Below are positions 1 to 7,090 of a stretch of DNA of 9,215 nt, piece by piece. Source of the stretch: Bacteroidales bacterium (GTDB taxonomy: Bacteria > Bacteroidota > Bacteroidia > Bacteroidales > ML635J-15); NCBI GenBank assembly GCA_007130555.1, contig SLSH01000070.1, positions 1 through 9,215 on the forward strand. Direction: 5' to 3'. Position 1 is the stretch's first letter. Each line of letters opens with the position of its first letter. The notes below the pieces were generated by a model, which saw only the letters and a program-made list of their open reading frames with translations, ran no database searches and was not told the origin of the DNA. A program made the translations under genes and the position numbers.

Positions 1-198
1 ATATAATACGTTTTATTAAAATAAATGGTTGCTTATTATTATTTATTATTTTTTATTTTTTTATTAAAAAAAATATGCCTATTATTGTAAAATATTTTTA
101 AACTCTGTTTTTTTTAGGCTTTAAATCAAGAATAATCAGAGTTAGATTAAGAAATCAACGCGAATTTATGTTCAACAAATAAAAGTAAATCATTAAAA
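1..198 (+). promoter_or_regulatory. AT-rich leader region upstream of rho
   Basis: This stretch holds no gene. It is almost pure A/T for the first 100 bases, with long T and A runs at about 45-75. I find no clean Bacteroidota promoter; the nearest to a TAnnTTTG -7 box is TATTATTG at 80-87, which has one mismatch and no TTTG 19 nt upstream. A perfect 7-base inverted repeat, AACTCTG at 101-107 and CAGAGTT at 137-143, has a 29-nt spacer and sits in what would be the 5' leader. No Shine-Dalgarno sequence precedes the ATG at 199, as is usual in this phylum. The rho promoter probably lies here or just outside the window, but I cannot place it. Confidence 0.35.
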
Positions 199-1935
199 AT
201 GAATTTTGATATTATCGAATTAAACTCAAAGTTATTACCTGAGTTAAAATTAATCGGAAGAGAATTGGGAATAAAAAAATTAGATTCTTACAAAAAGAAG
301 GACTTAGTTTATAAAATTTTGGACGAACAGGCTATCAAAGCTTCTGAAGGCGCTACGGAGTCTGAAAACAAGAAAAAGTTTCGTCCCCGTAAAAAAGCTG
401 CAAAAATCAATTATGATTCAGACTCCCGGAAAGAGAATCATGCTGCTTCGAATGGAGAATCCAATTCAGAGAAGAAAGAAGAGCCCTTGAAGAAAGTTGA
501 AAGTCCGCAACACAAAAATGCAGACTTATTTAACTCTCATGAATCTTTGAATAATTCCGAAAATAATATAAAGAAAGAATCCGAAATACCTGAAAGCATC
601 TCTAAGCCTCACAAAAAACAAAAAGATAAACAGGTTCAACACAAAAAAAGAGAGGAAGTAAAAGCACCTGCTCCTCCACAAGAATCTTTACCTGTACAAA
701 AAGAACAGGATGTAGTTCCTGAGAGAAAAACTGAAGAAAAAAATAATAATATCAAGCCCGAATCGCCGGAACTCGAAAAAACCGATGTAAAAAAACAGGA
801 AACATTTGATTTCGGAGGAATTGTTTCGGTAATTGGAGTTCTGGAGATTATACAGGACGGTTATGGATTTTTACGTTCATCAGATTTTTATTATTTAAGT
901 TCTCCTGATGATGTATATATTTCGCAATCCCAAATAAAATTATTCGGATTAAAAACGGGTGATACTGTAGAGGGAACTATCAGACCGCCAAAAGAAGGAG
1001 AGAAATTCTGGCCCTTATTAAAAATCAATAAAATTAATGGTCGCGACCCTTCGATAATCAGAGACAGAATCCCTTTTTATCATCTTACACCTTTATTTCC
1101 CGATTCAAAATTTGATATTACAGGAAATGGTAAAGCAACTTTGTCAACCCGTATAGTTGACTTATTTACTCCGATAGGTAAAGGACAAAGAGGACTTATA
1201 GTAGCACAGCCAAAAACAGGAAAAACCGTTTTATTACAGGAAATTGCAAATGCTATTGCCGCAAATCATCCTGAAGTTTATCTGATTATATTATTAATTG
1301 ACGAACGCCCCGAAGAAGTAACAGATATGGCAAGAAACGTTGATGCAGAGGTAATTGCATCTACATTTGACGAACCTGCAGACAGGCATGTAAGGATATC
1401 AACCATAGTTTTGGAAAAAGCAAAAAGAATGGTTGAATGCGGACATGATGTGGTAATACTGCTTGATTCAATAACCAGACTGGCACGTGCATATAATACG
1501 GTTGCTCCTGCATCGGGAAGAGTTTTGTCGGGAGGTGTTGATTCAAATGCATTACACAAACCGAAAAGATTTTTTGGTGCAGCCAGAAATATCGAAAACG
1601 GAGGCTCACTAACAATACTTGCAACTGCACTTACAGAAACAGGTTCTAAAATGGACGAAGTAATTTTTGAAGAATTTAAAGGAACAGGAAACATGGAGTT
1701 GCAGTTAGACAGAAAACTTTCAAATAAAAGAGTTTATCCTGCCGTTGATATTACCGTTTCAAGTACAAGAAGAGAAGATCTTTTGGTTAACGAAGACCTT
1801 ATTAACAGATTGTGGGTATTAAGAGGATTTCTGGCAGATATGAACTCTATTGAAGCAATGGAATTTATGAAAACAAGATTGATGCAAGCATCAACTAATG
1901 AAGAATTTCTGTTAACTATGGATAAACAACGATAA
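199..1935 (+). CDS. rho: Transcription termination factor Rho, with long disordered N-terminal insert
   Basis: Rho is a hexameric, RNA-dependent ATPase and translocase that ends transcription of untranslated RNA in the cytoplasm. In order: a SAP-like Rho N-terminal domain (about residues 1-45); a charged K/E/N/S/P/Q-rich linker (about 50-200) predicted to be disordered; the cold-shock-type primary RNA-binding domain (about 207-283, including DGYGFLRS at 220-227); then the RecA-like motor. Visible motor motifs are the P-loop AQPKTGKT at 336-343 (catalytic K342), D368-E369-R370 (equivalent to E. coli D210-E211-R212), Walker B ILLDS with D423, the Q/R-loop regions SGRVLSGGVDSNALHKP at 439-455 and EEFKGTGNMEL at 491-501, and the arginine finger at R524 (by alignment to E. 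coli R366). At 578 residues it exceeds E. coli Rho (419), and the linker accounts for the excess. The gene is complete, stands alone on the plus strand and converges with hutU. Confidence 0.98.
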   Translation: MNFDIIELNSKLLPELKLIGRELGIKKLDSYKKKDLVYKILDEQAIKASEGATESENKKKFRPRKKAAKINYDSDSRKENHAASNGESNSEKKEEPLKKVESPQHKNADLFNSHESLNNSENNIKKESEIPESISKPHKKQKDKQVQHKKREEVKAPAPPQESLPVQKEQDVVPERKTEEKNNNIKPESPELEKTDVKKQETFDFGGIVSVIGVLEIIQDGYGFLRSSDFYYLSSPDDVYISQSQIKLFGLKTGDTVEGTIRPPKEGEKFWPLLKINKINGRDPSIIRDRIPFYHLTPLFPDSKFDITGNGKATLSTRIVDLFTPIGKGQRGLIVAQPKTGKTVLLQEIANAIAANHPEVYLIILLIDERPEEVTDMARNVDAEVIASTFDEPADRHVRISTIVLEKAKRMVECGHDVVILLDSITRLARAYNTVAPASGRVLSGGVDSNALHKPKRFFGAARNIENGGSLTILATALTETGSKMDEVIFEEFKGTGNMELQLDRKLSNKRVYPAVDITVSSTRREDLLVNEDLINRLWVLRGFLADMNSIEAMEFMKTRLMQASTNEEFLLTMDKQR

Positions 1936-1950
1936 TTTTGAACAAATTAT

Positions 1951-1965
1951 ATTCGGTTTCCGAAT
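1951..1965. terminator. Short hairpin between convergent rho and hutU, likely two-way terminator
   Basis: ATTCGG at 1951-1956 and CCGAAT at 1960-1965 form a perfect 6-bp stem with a TTT loop, centred in the 39-nt gap between the rho stop (1933-1935) and the hutU stop (1975-1977). On the plus strand it is followed by TTCGTTT, and on the minus strand by ATAATTTGTT, so each side has a moderately T-rich tail. Position and symmetry support a shared terminator. The stem is short and the T-tracts are imperfect, so its strength is uncertain. Confidence 0.6.
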
Positions 1966-1974
1966 TTCGTTTAA

Positions 1975-3987
1975 TCACATAACGGAATCAATCAAATCAT
2001 CATCGGCAATTTCTGCCAGTGTAACTTTTAAATCGGGGCAATTCTGCATTGCTCTTTTAATTGCAAAAATTGCTCCCTCATTTCTTGCCCAGCTTCTTCT
2101 GCTTATGCCATTATTAACATCCCAGAACAGCATCATCTTAAGCCTTCTGTCCGAGTCTGCCGAGCCGTCTAATACCATTCCGAATCCTCCGTTAATAACT
2201 TCCCCCCAACCTACTCCTCCTCCGTTATGTATTGATACCCATGTAGCTCCTCTAAACGAATCGCCTATTACATTATGGATTGCCATATCTGCCGTAAAAC
2301 TGCTTCCGTCATATATATTTGATGTTTCTCTGTAAGGAGAATCTGTTCCCGAAACATCATGGTGGTCTCTTCCGAGTACAACAGGCAGGGAAATTATGCC
2401 GTCTTTTATTGCTTTATTAAAAGCTTCGGCAATTTTTATCCGTCCTTCTGCATCGGCATAAAGAATTCTTGCCTGCGAACCAACAACAAGATTGTTTTCC
2501 TGCGCTTCTTTTATCCATTTTATATTGTCTTTCATCTGTTGACTGATTTCTTTTGGAGCAGTAGTAGCAATTTTCTCAAGAACTTCTACGGCAATTTTAT
2601 CGGTAATTTCCAGATCATCGGGATTGCCTGAAGTACATACCCATCTGAAAGGACCAAATCCGTAGTCAAAACACATAGGACCCATAATATCCTGAACATA
2701 GGAAGAATATTTAAAATCAACACGATTTTCAGCCATAATATCTGCTCCTGCTCTTTGGCTTTCAAGTAAAAAGGCATTTCCGTAATCAAAGAAATACATA
2801 CCTTTTCGGGCAAGAGAATTTATTGCATTTACTTGTCTTCTGAGGGATTCCTGAACAAGTTTTTTAAATTTGTCGGGATTTTTACTCATCATTTTATTTG
2901 ATTCTTCATAAGACAATCCTGCGGGATAATATCCTCCTGCCCATGGATTATGCAATGAAGTCTGATCGCTTCCGAGATCAACCATAATATTTCTTTCAAC
3001 AAGTCTTTCCCAGAGTTCTACGATATTTCCGAGATAAGCTATTGAACGGGGTTGTCTTTTTTTCTGCCAGTCAATTGCAGTATCAATTGCTTTGTCAACA
3101 TCATCAATCAATTCGTCAACCCAGGCTTGTTCGTGGCGTTTTGTTGCTGCTTTAGGATTAATTTCGGCACAAATACTTACAATTCCGGTGATATTAGCGG
3201 CTTTAGGTTGTGCGCCACTCATTCCTCCAAGCCCTGATGTTATAAATAACTTACCTTCCAGACCTTCTCCTTTTTCGGATATCTTTCTGCCCGCATTAAG
3301 AACTGTAATTGTAGTTCCGTGAACAATTCCCTGCGGACCGATATACATATACGAACCGGCGGTCATCTGCCCGTATTGCGTTACTCCAAGAGCATTGAAT
3401 TTTTCCCAGTCATCGGGTTTAGAATAATTCGGGATCATCATTCCGTTTGTAACAACCGCACGCGGAGCATCTTTATGAGAGGGGAATAAACCCATAGGAT
3501 GACCGGAATATATTACCAGAGTTTGTTCGTCAGTCATTTCAGCAAGATATTTCATTGTCAGTAAATACTGTGCCCAATTTTGAAATACCGCTCCGTTTCC
3601 GCCATAAGTTATTAATTCATGCGGATGTTGTGCAACCGTATTATCCAGATTATTGGATATCATTAACATAATTGCCGCAGCTTGCTTTGATTTATGAGGA
3701 AACCAGTTGATATCACGGGCAGTAATCTCATAATCAGGACGAAATCTGTACATATAAATTCTGCCGTATTTATCAAGCTCTTCCTTAAATTCTTTTACCA
3801 GGTCTTTATGAAATTTTGCAGAAAAATATCTTAATGCATTTTTTATTGCAAGTTTTTTTTCTTCCGAATTTAAAATTTCTTTACGCTTGGGAGCATGATT
3901 TATATTTTCATCATAATCCCTTAGTTTTGGTAATTCATCAGGAATACCCTGCAAAATTATTTTTTGAAATTCTTGTTTTGATATCAT
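1975..3987 (-). CDS. hutU: Urocanate hydratase (urocanase), long form
   Basis: Urocanase converts urocanate plus water to 4-imidazolone-5-propanoate, the second step of histidine degradation, using tightly bound NAD+ as an electrophile; it is a cytoplasmic homodimer. Family signatures include HELITYGGNGAVFQNW (123-138), YSGHPMGLFPSH (160-171), the glycine-rich NAD-binding segment GLGGMSGAQPKA (252-263), GSDQTSLHNPWAGGYYPAG (339-357), GPMCFDYGFGPFRW (436-449, with C439 in the place of the active-site-region cysteine, C410 of the Pseudomonas enzyme), DHHDVSGTDSPYRET (541-555) and ATWVSIHNGGGVGWG (581-595). At 670 residues it belongs to the longer group also seen in animals, not the ~555-residue Bacillus/Pseudomonas form. 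It starts 27 nt after the lipoprotein gene and probably shares its promoter. The usual hut partners (hutH, hutI, hutG or a formiminotransferase) are absent from the window. Confidence 0.97.
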   Translation of the reverse strand: MISKQEFQKIILQGIPDELPKLRDYDENINHAPKRKEILNSEEKKLAIKNALRYFSAKFHKDLVKEFKEELDKYGRIYMYRFRPDYEITARDINWFPHKSKQAAAIMLMISNNLDNTVAQHPHELITYGGNGAVFQNWAQYLLTMKYLAEMTDEQTLVIYSGHPMGLFPSHKDAPRAVVTNGMMIPNYSKPDDWEKFNALGVTQYGQMTAGSYMYIGPQGIVHGTTITVLNAGRKISEKGEGLEGKLFITSGLGGMSGAQPKAANITGIVSICAEINPKAATKRHEQAWVDELIDDVDKAIDTAIDWQKKRQPRSIAYLGNIVELWERLVERNIMVDLGSDQTSLHNPWAGGYYPAGLSYEESNKMMSKNPDKFKKLVQESLRRQVNAINSLARKGMYFFDYGNAFLLESQRAGADIMAENRVDFKYSSYVQDIMGPMCFDYGFGPFRWVCTSGNPDDLEITDKIAVEVLEKIATTAPKEISQQMKDNIKWIKEAQENNLVVGSQARILYADAEGRIKIAEAFNKAIKDGIISLPVVLGRDHHDVSGTDSPYRETSNIYDGSSFTADMAIHNVIGDSFRGATWVSIHNGGGVGWGEVINGGFGMVLDGSADSDRRLKMMLFWDVNNGISRRSWARNEGAIFAIKRAMQNCPDLKVTLAEIADDDLIDSVM

Positions 3988-4014
3988 ATCTAACTTAAAA
4001 TTTGTATCTAAATA

Positions 4015-4572
4015 TTATAATTTTTTACTCATTTTTGTTCTTATAACCAAAGGTTCTTCATCAATATATTTGGTTTCTATAAGCCATAGTTCGGTATTTG
4101 TGAGTCTTAATATTTTGGCATATAAATTTATGTTAAATAATTTTTTAACTTCTTCTTTATCAACAATTAATTCATATTCTTCTTCTTCATCATCAGGATC
4201 GGGAGGAGCCGGACCTTTTAGACTTCTCTCATCACTTGTAGTTTCTCCTGTAATTGATATATATTCCTTATCAACTTCAAATTGCCACTGAAAATCTTCT
4301 CTGTATAATAAAGGGTTATCATAATCCTGAGCCGTAACAATAATCTCAAAGCCGCCCGTACCACTTTTATTAAATATAACTTCCATTCTGATATAATAAG
4401 GGACTTTTACATTTACCCCATTTTCGGTTATTTCGTCAATTACCCATGTACCTGTTATACGACTCATTTTTGTACGCAAACTAAATGCAGGTCCTTCTTC
4501 ATATTTGGAACATGAATTTAGTGCAATCATTGATAAAATAACAACCGATAGTAATAATATTATTTTTTTCAT
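4015..4572 (-). CDS. Small lipoprotein, lipocalin-like, function unknown
   Basis: The 185-residue product has a lipoprotein signal: MKK, a hydrophobic stretch (4-17) and lipobox LNSC with the lipidated cysteine at C21. The next residues, SKYEE, are acidic at +4/+5, resembling the lipoprotein export signal of Bacteroidota, so surface display is possible. The mature part starts with GTWVIDEITENG (41-52) and alternates short strand-like segments such as FQWQFEV and ILRLTNTELWLIE (154-166). This is the pattern of the small lipocalin-like lipoproteins common in this phylum, and I assign the fold by pattern only. A Pro/Asp/Glu-rich stretch (119-133) probably forms a loop. The motif RTKMS occurs twice, at 33-37 and 178-182. 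The gene lies 27 nt ahead of hutU and 47-50 nt downstream of a strong promoter. No link to histidine metabolism is evident from the sequence. Confidence 0.8.
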   Translation of the reverse strand: MKKIILLLSVVILSMIALNSCSKYEEGPAFSLRTKMSRITGTWVIDEITENGVNVKVPYYIRMEVIFNKSGTGGFEIIVTAQDYDNPLLYREDFQWQFEVDKEYISITGETTSDERSLKGPAPPDPDDEEEEYELIVDKEEVKKLFNINLYAKILRLTNTELWLIETKYIDEEPLVIRTKMSKKL

Positions 4573-4625
4573 AAATCAAAAAAATTTAAAATTATTAATT
4601 TCAACCTTATACCAATTCTAAAATA

Positions 4626-4656
4626 CAAAATTACATATAATTTTTTTAAAAACAAA
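4626..4656 (-). promoter_or_regulatory. Bacteroidota-type promoter for the lipoprotein-hutU unit
   Basis: On the minus strand, TTTG (complement of 4653-4656) is followed by exactly 19 nt and then TAATTTTG (complement of 4626-4633). This fits the published Bacteroides sigma-factor consensus, TTTG at -33 and TAnnTTTG at -7 with 19-21 nt between. Transcription would start near 4619-4622, giving a leader of about 47-50 nt before the ATG at 4572. A short tract of A and T follows the start, and no Shine-Dalgarno sequence is visible. Confidence 0.75.
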
Positions 4657-4721
4657 TATCGGACTTTGAGCCTGAGAAAGAGTTTTTGAATTAACATCCC
4701 TTTTCCAAAAAACACCAAAGA

Positions 4722-4846
4722 CCATCTGCTTATATTTACTTGTCGGTATTGTCAACAGCGTTTTTGGTACTACTGTTCGCGGGACAAGAACGCTTAGCAT
4801 TTCCGCAGATGGCATACAGTTCAGACATGCAGTAGTAAATTGCGGA
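4722..4846. other. GC-richer intergenic island with multiple inverted repeats, unassigned
   Basis: This island lies between sufD and the lipoprotein gene. By hand count 4741-4850 is about 45% G+C, well above the flanking DNA. Complementary pairs seen directly are: CCATCTGC 4722-4729 with GCAGATGG 4805-4812; nested inside it AGCGTTTTTG 4757-4766 with CAAGAACGCT 4785-4794 (10 bp, one G-T wobble, 18-nt loop); TACTACTG 4768-4775 with CAGTAGTA 4830-4837; TCCGCA 4802-4807 with TGCGGA 4841-4846; and CTTGTC 4739-4744 with GACAAG 4783-4788. The first two pairs can form together as one branched hairpin, while the others compete with them. A 30-codon minus-strand ORF (4828-4736) runs through the island. 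It could be a small structured RNA, a dispersed intergenic repeat or a decayed element; I cannot decide between these. Confidence 0.45.
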
Positions 4847-4869
4847 TTTAAGGTATAAATATAAATTAT

Positions 4870-4888
4870 TATCAAAAAGTTTTTGATA
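4870..4888 (-). terminator. Palindrome 40 nt after sufD, possible suf operon terminator
   Basis: TATCAAAAA at 4870-4878 and TTTTTGATA at 4880-4888 are perfect 9-base inverted repeats around a single central base. The stem would contain only one G-C pair and the tip could not close fully, so the usable hairpin is weak. On the minus strand it is followed by ATAATTTATATTTATA, which is AT-rich but not a U-run. Its place just after the sufD stop makes it a candidate for the end of the suf transcript or a 3'-end stabiliser. A protein-binding palindrome is an equally good reading. Confidence 0.35.
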
Positions 4889-4927
4889 CAGTTTTTGCCA
4901 TCCTTTTGTCAACTTACAAAAAACTTT

Positions 4928-6301
4928 CTACCCCAACACTTTCTTACCACTGCAATTAAGTAAACAATGACTGCAATCCGAAAGTTCTCCCCTTAATCTT
5001 GAGTTTACCAGTCCTGATATTCTTTTTTGCAGGGCTTCGATATTTATATTTCGGATTATATCATCCGCAAAAGCAGACATAAGCATTAGTCGGGCTTCTT
5101 TTTTATCAATTCCTCTTGTCCTGAGATAAAACAAAGCATTTTCGTCTAACTGTCCCACAGTTGCTCCATGACTGCATTTTACATCATCCGCATAAATTTC
5201 AAGTTGTGGTTTTGTTATCATTTTTGCATCAGAAGTAAGACATAAATTTTTATTGGTTTGATAAGCTTCGGTTTTCTGTGCATCTTTTCTTACTAATATT
5301 CTGCCTGTAAAACTACCTCTGGCACTATCGTCCAGAATGCCTTTAAATAATTCATTGCTTTTGCAATCGGGTACGGCATGGTCAATAAAAGTATAATTAT
5401 CAATCCGTTGATCTCTGTCGGTTAAAAACAATCCGTATATATCAGCATTCGAGAATTCGCCCGCAAGCTTTGTATAAATATTATTCCTGATAATTCCTCC
5501 ATGAAGCGATAAAGCAAGTCCTGAGAAATTACTGTATTTTTCCTGATTAACCAGTATGGAATTAATTACTGCAGACCGGTTAGGCTCGTTTTGTAGAGTA
5601 TAATATTCCAGACCGGCATTTTCCTCAATAAAAGTTTCGGTAACGTCAATAACAAAATTATTGCTGTTGTTTAATGTATGGTCGCAGATAATCAGTTTAA
5701 GAGATGAGCTTTTATCAAGAATAAACAAATTTCTTTTAAAAATATTCTTGTTTCCGAAACCGTGAGTAAGATTAACCAGCTGAATTGTTTTATTAATTTT
5801 TACATTTTCCGGCACGTAAATAAACAATCCGTCATTTGCAAGCATTGTATTAAGGCTGATTATACCATCATCAATTTTATCTGCATATTTATTATAATAT
5901 TTTTCAACAATTTTCAAGTGCTTTTCTTTTGCTTCATTTAATCCGCAGATAATTACGCCTTCGGGCAAGTCTGTAATTTCCTTATTTCCCGAATAATATC
6001 CTCCGTTAGATAAAAGAATTACATGAGTATCCATATCTTCTACCTCACACTGAAAAAACTCTTTAAGGTCAACATTGGTTTTTCCGGGTTGAAAAACAAA
6101 TTCGTAATCTTTATTACATATTTCGTCAAAGTTAAAATTTCTATATTTTTCGTTTTTATTATCAGGGATACCCAGTTTTCTGAATTTTTCAAATGCGTTC
6201 TGTCTGTGCGTATATAAAGATTTTGCTTCGGATAATTTTAAATTTCCGGCATTGTTTTGATAAAAGTCTATATATTTTTCAAATGTTTTATTGATATCCA
6301 T
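4928..6301 (-). CDS. sufD: Fe-S cluster assembly protein SufD, with C-terminal cysteine tail
   Basis: SufD pairs with SufB and two SufC subunits to form the SufBC2D scaffold that builds iron-sulfur clusters in the cytoplasm. The 457-residue protein has a divergent helical N-terminal part (1-~90) and a right-handed beta-helix core. It carries the family signature YADDVKCSHGATVGQLDE at 370-387, where H378 matches E. coli SufD H360 at the proposed cluster-building interface. It continues with ALFYLRTRGIDKKEARLML (389-407) and the C-terminal helices. The end adds CSHCLLNC at 443-450, giving C443, C446 and C450 (CxxCxxxC), which E. coli SufD lacks. The gene starts 17 nt after sufC and is probably co-translated with it. 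It ends at a TAG; no sufS follows. Confidence 0.95.
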   Translation of the reverse strand: MDINKTFEKYIDFYQNNAGNLKLSEAKSLYTHRQNAFEKFRKLGIPDNKNEKYRNFNFDEICNKDYEFVFQPGKTNVDLKEFFQCEVEDMDTHVILLSNGGYYSGNKEITDLPEGVIICGLNEAKEKHLKIVEKYYNKYADKIDDGIISLNTMLANDGLFIYVPENVKINKTIQLVNLTHGFGNKNIFKRNLFILDKSSSLKLIICDHTLNNSNNFVIDVTETFIEENAGLEYYTLQNEPNRSAVINSILVNQEKYSNFSGLALSLHGGIIRNNIYTKLAGEFSNADIYGLFLTDRDQRIDNYTFIDHAVPDCKSNELFKGILDDSARGSFTGRILVRKDAQKTEAYQTNKNLCLTSDAKMITKPQLEIYADDVKCSHGATVGQLDENALFYLRTRGIDKKEARLMLMSAFADDIIRNINIEALQKRISGLVNSRLRGELSDCSHCLLNCSGKKVLG

Positions 6302-6318
6302 AATTAAATTTAAAATTA

Positions 6319-7068
6319 TCAGGCATATTTTTCTTTAATCCAGTTATATCCTTGTTTTTCAAGGTCCAAAGCCAGTTCTTTTTTCCCTGATTTTACAATT
6401 TTACCGTCATATAAAACATGAACGGTGTCGGGGACAATAAAATCCAGCAATCTTTGATAGTGAGTTATGACAATTACCGCTTTATCGGGAGATTTAAGTT
6501 TATTAACGCCGTTTGCCACAACTTTAAGAGCATCAATATCAAGCCCCGAGTCGGTTTCATCAAGAATTGCCAGTTTAGGATTCAGTATTGCCATCTGAAA
6601 TATTTCGTTTCGTTTTTTCTCACCTCCCGAAAATCCCTCGTTTACCGACCTGTTTGTAAGATCAGATTTTATATCCACAATTTCTTTAGCTTCCATCATA
6701 TATTTCAAAAATTCCGTTGCATTCAGTTCTTTTTCGCCTCTATATTTACGCAGAGAGTTAACCGCTGTTTTCAGAAAATTTATCATGCTTACTCCGGGTA
6801 TTTCAACGGGATATTGAAAACTCAGAAAAATCCCTTTGTTTGCTCTTTCTTCGGCACTCATTTCAAATAAATTATCGCCTTCATAAGTTATTTCTCCTTC
6901 CGTAATTTTATATCCCTCTTTCCCTGCAAGAATATTCGCCAAAGTTGATTTTCCCGAACCATTGGGTCCCATAATTGCATGAACTTCGCCTGTTTTAACT
7001 TCAAGATTAAATCCCTTTAAAATTTTTGTGCCGTTTATTTCTGCATGTAAGTTTTTTATTTTTAACAT
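6319..7068 (-). CDS. sufC: Fe-S cluster assembly ATPase SufC
   Basis: SufC is the ABC-type ATPase of the SufBC2D complex; it is soluble and has no membrane partner. ATP-driven SufC dimerisation rearranges SufB and SufD during cluster assembly. All ATPase motifs are visible in 249 residues, the usual family length: Walker A GPNGSGKST at 34-42 (K40), Q-loop Q85 in LSFQYPVEIPGVS, signature FSGGEKKRNEI at 146-156, Walker B LAILDE at 166-171 with E171, D-loop SGLD at 174-177 and H-loop H203 in VITHYQRLL. The SGGEKKR signature and DETDSGLDIDAL segment are characteristic of SufC rather than of transport ATPases. The start ATG lies 22 nt after the preceding gene, and sufD starts 17 nt further on. Confidence 0.97.
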   Translation of the reverse strand: MLKIKNLHAEINGTKILKGFNLEVKTGEVHAIMGPNGSGKSTLANILAGKEGYKITEGEITYEGDNLFEMSAEERANKGIFLSFQYPVEIPGVSMINFLKTAVNSLRKYRGEKELNATEFLKYMMEAKEIVDIKSDLTNRSVNEGFSGGEKKRNEIFQMAILNPKLAILDETDSGLDIDALKVVANGVNKLKSPDKAVIVITHYQRLLDFIVPDTVHVLYDGKIVKSGKKELALDLEKQGYNWIKEKYA

Positions 7069-7090
7069 ATTTTTTGTTCTATTGTATTGA

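Noticed and set aside
80..87. TATTATTG as the rho -7 promoter box
   Set aside because: It has one mismatch to TAnnTTTG and no TTTG at the right distance; too weak in such AT-rich DNA to call.
1278..1694. Long ORFs on the minus strand inside rho (138 and 89 codons)
   Set aside because: They are antisense to the conserved Rho motor domain, where strong protein conservation keeps other frames open; the translations resemble no protein family.
2105..3322. Plus-strand ORFs inside hutU
   Set aside because: They are short antisense frames within an intact, highly conserved urocanase gene, with no promoter or family signature.
4722..4846. Integron attC site or insertion-sequence end
   Set aside because: The palindromic pairs do not follow the attC R/L box order, no integrase or transposase is nearby, and no target-site duplication can be seen.
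4618..4875. 85-codon minus-strand ORF between sufD and the lipoprotein gene
   Set aside because: Its last third overlies the promoter at 4626-4656, it has no recognisable domain, and its middle follows the compositional island rather than coding bias. A second frame is also open over the same stretch.
6418..6870. 150-codon plus-strand ORF across sufC
   Set aside because: It is antisense to the SufC ATPase core; its Phe/His/Ile-rich translation is what reverse-reading AT-rich coding DNA gives.
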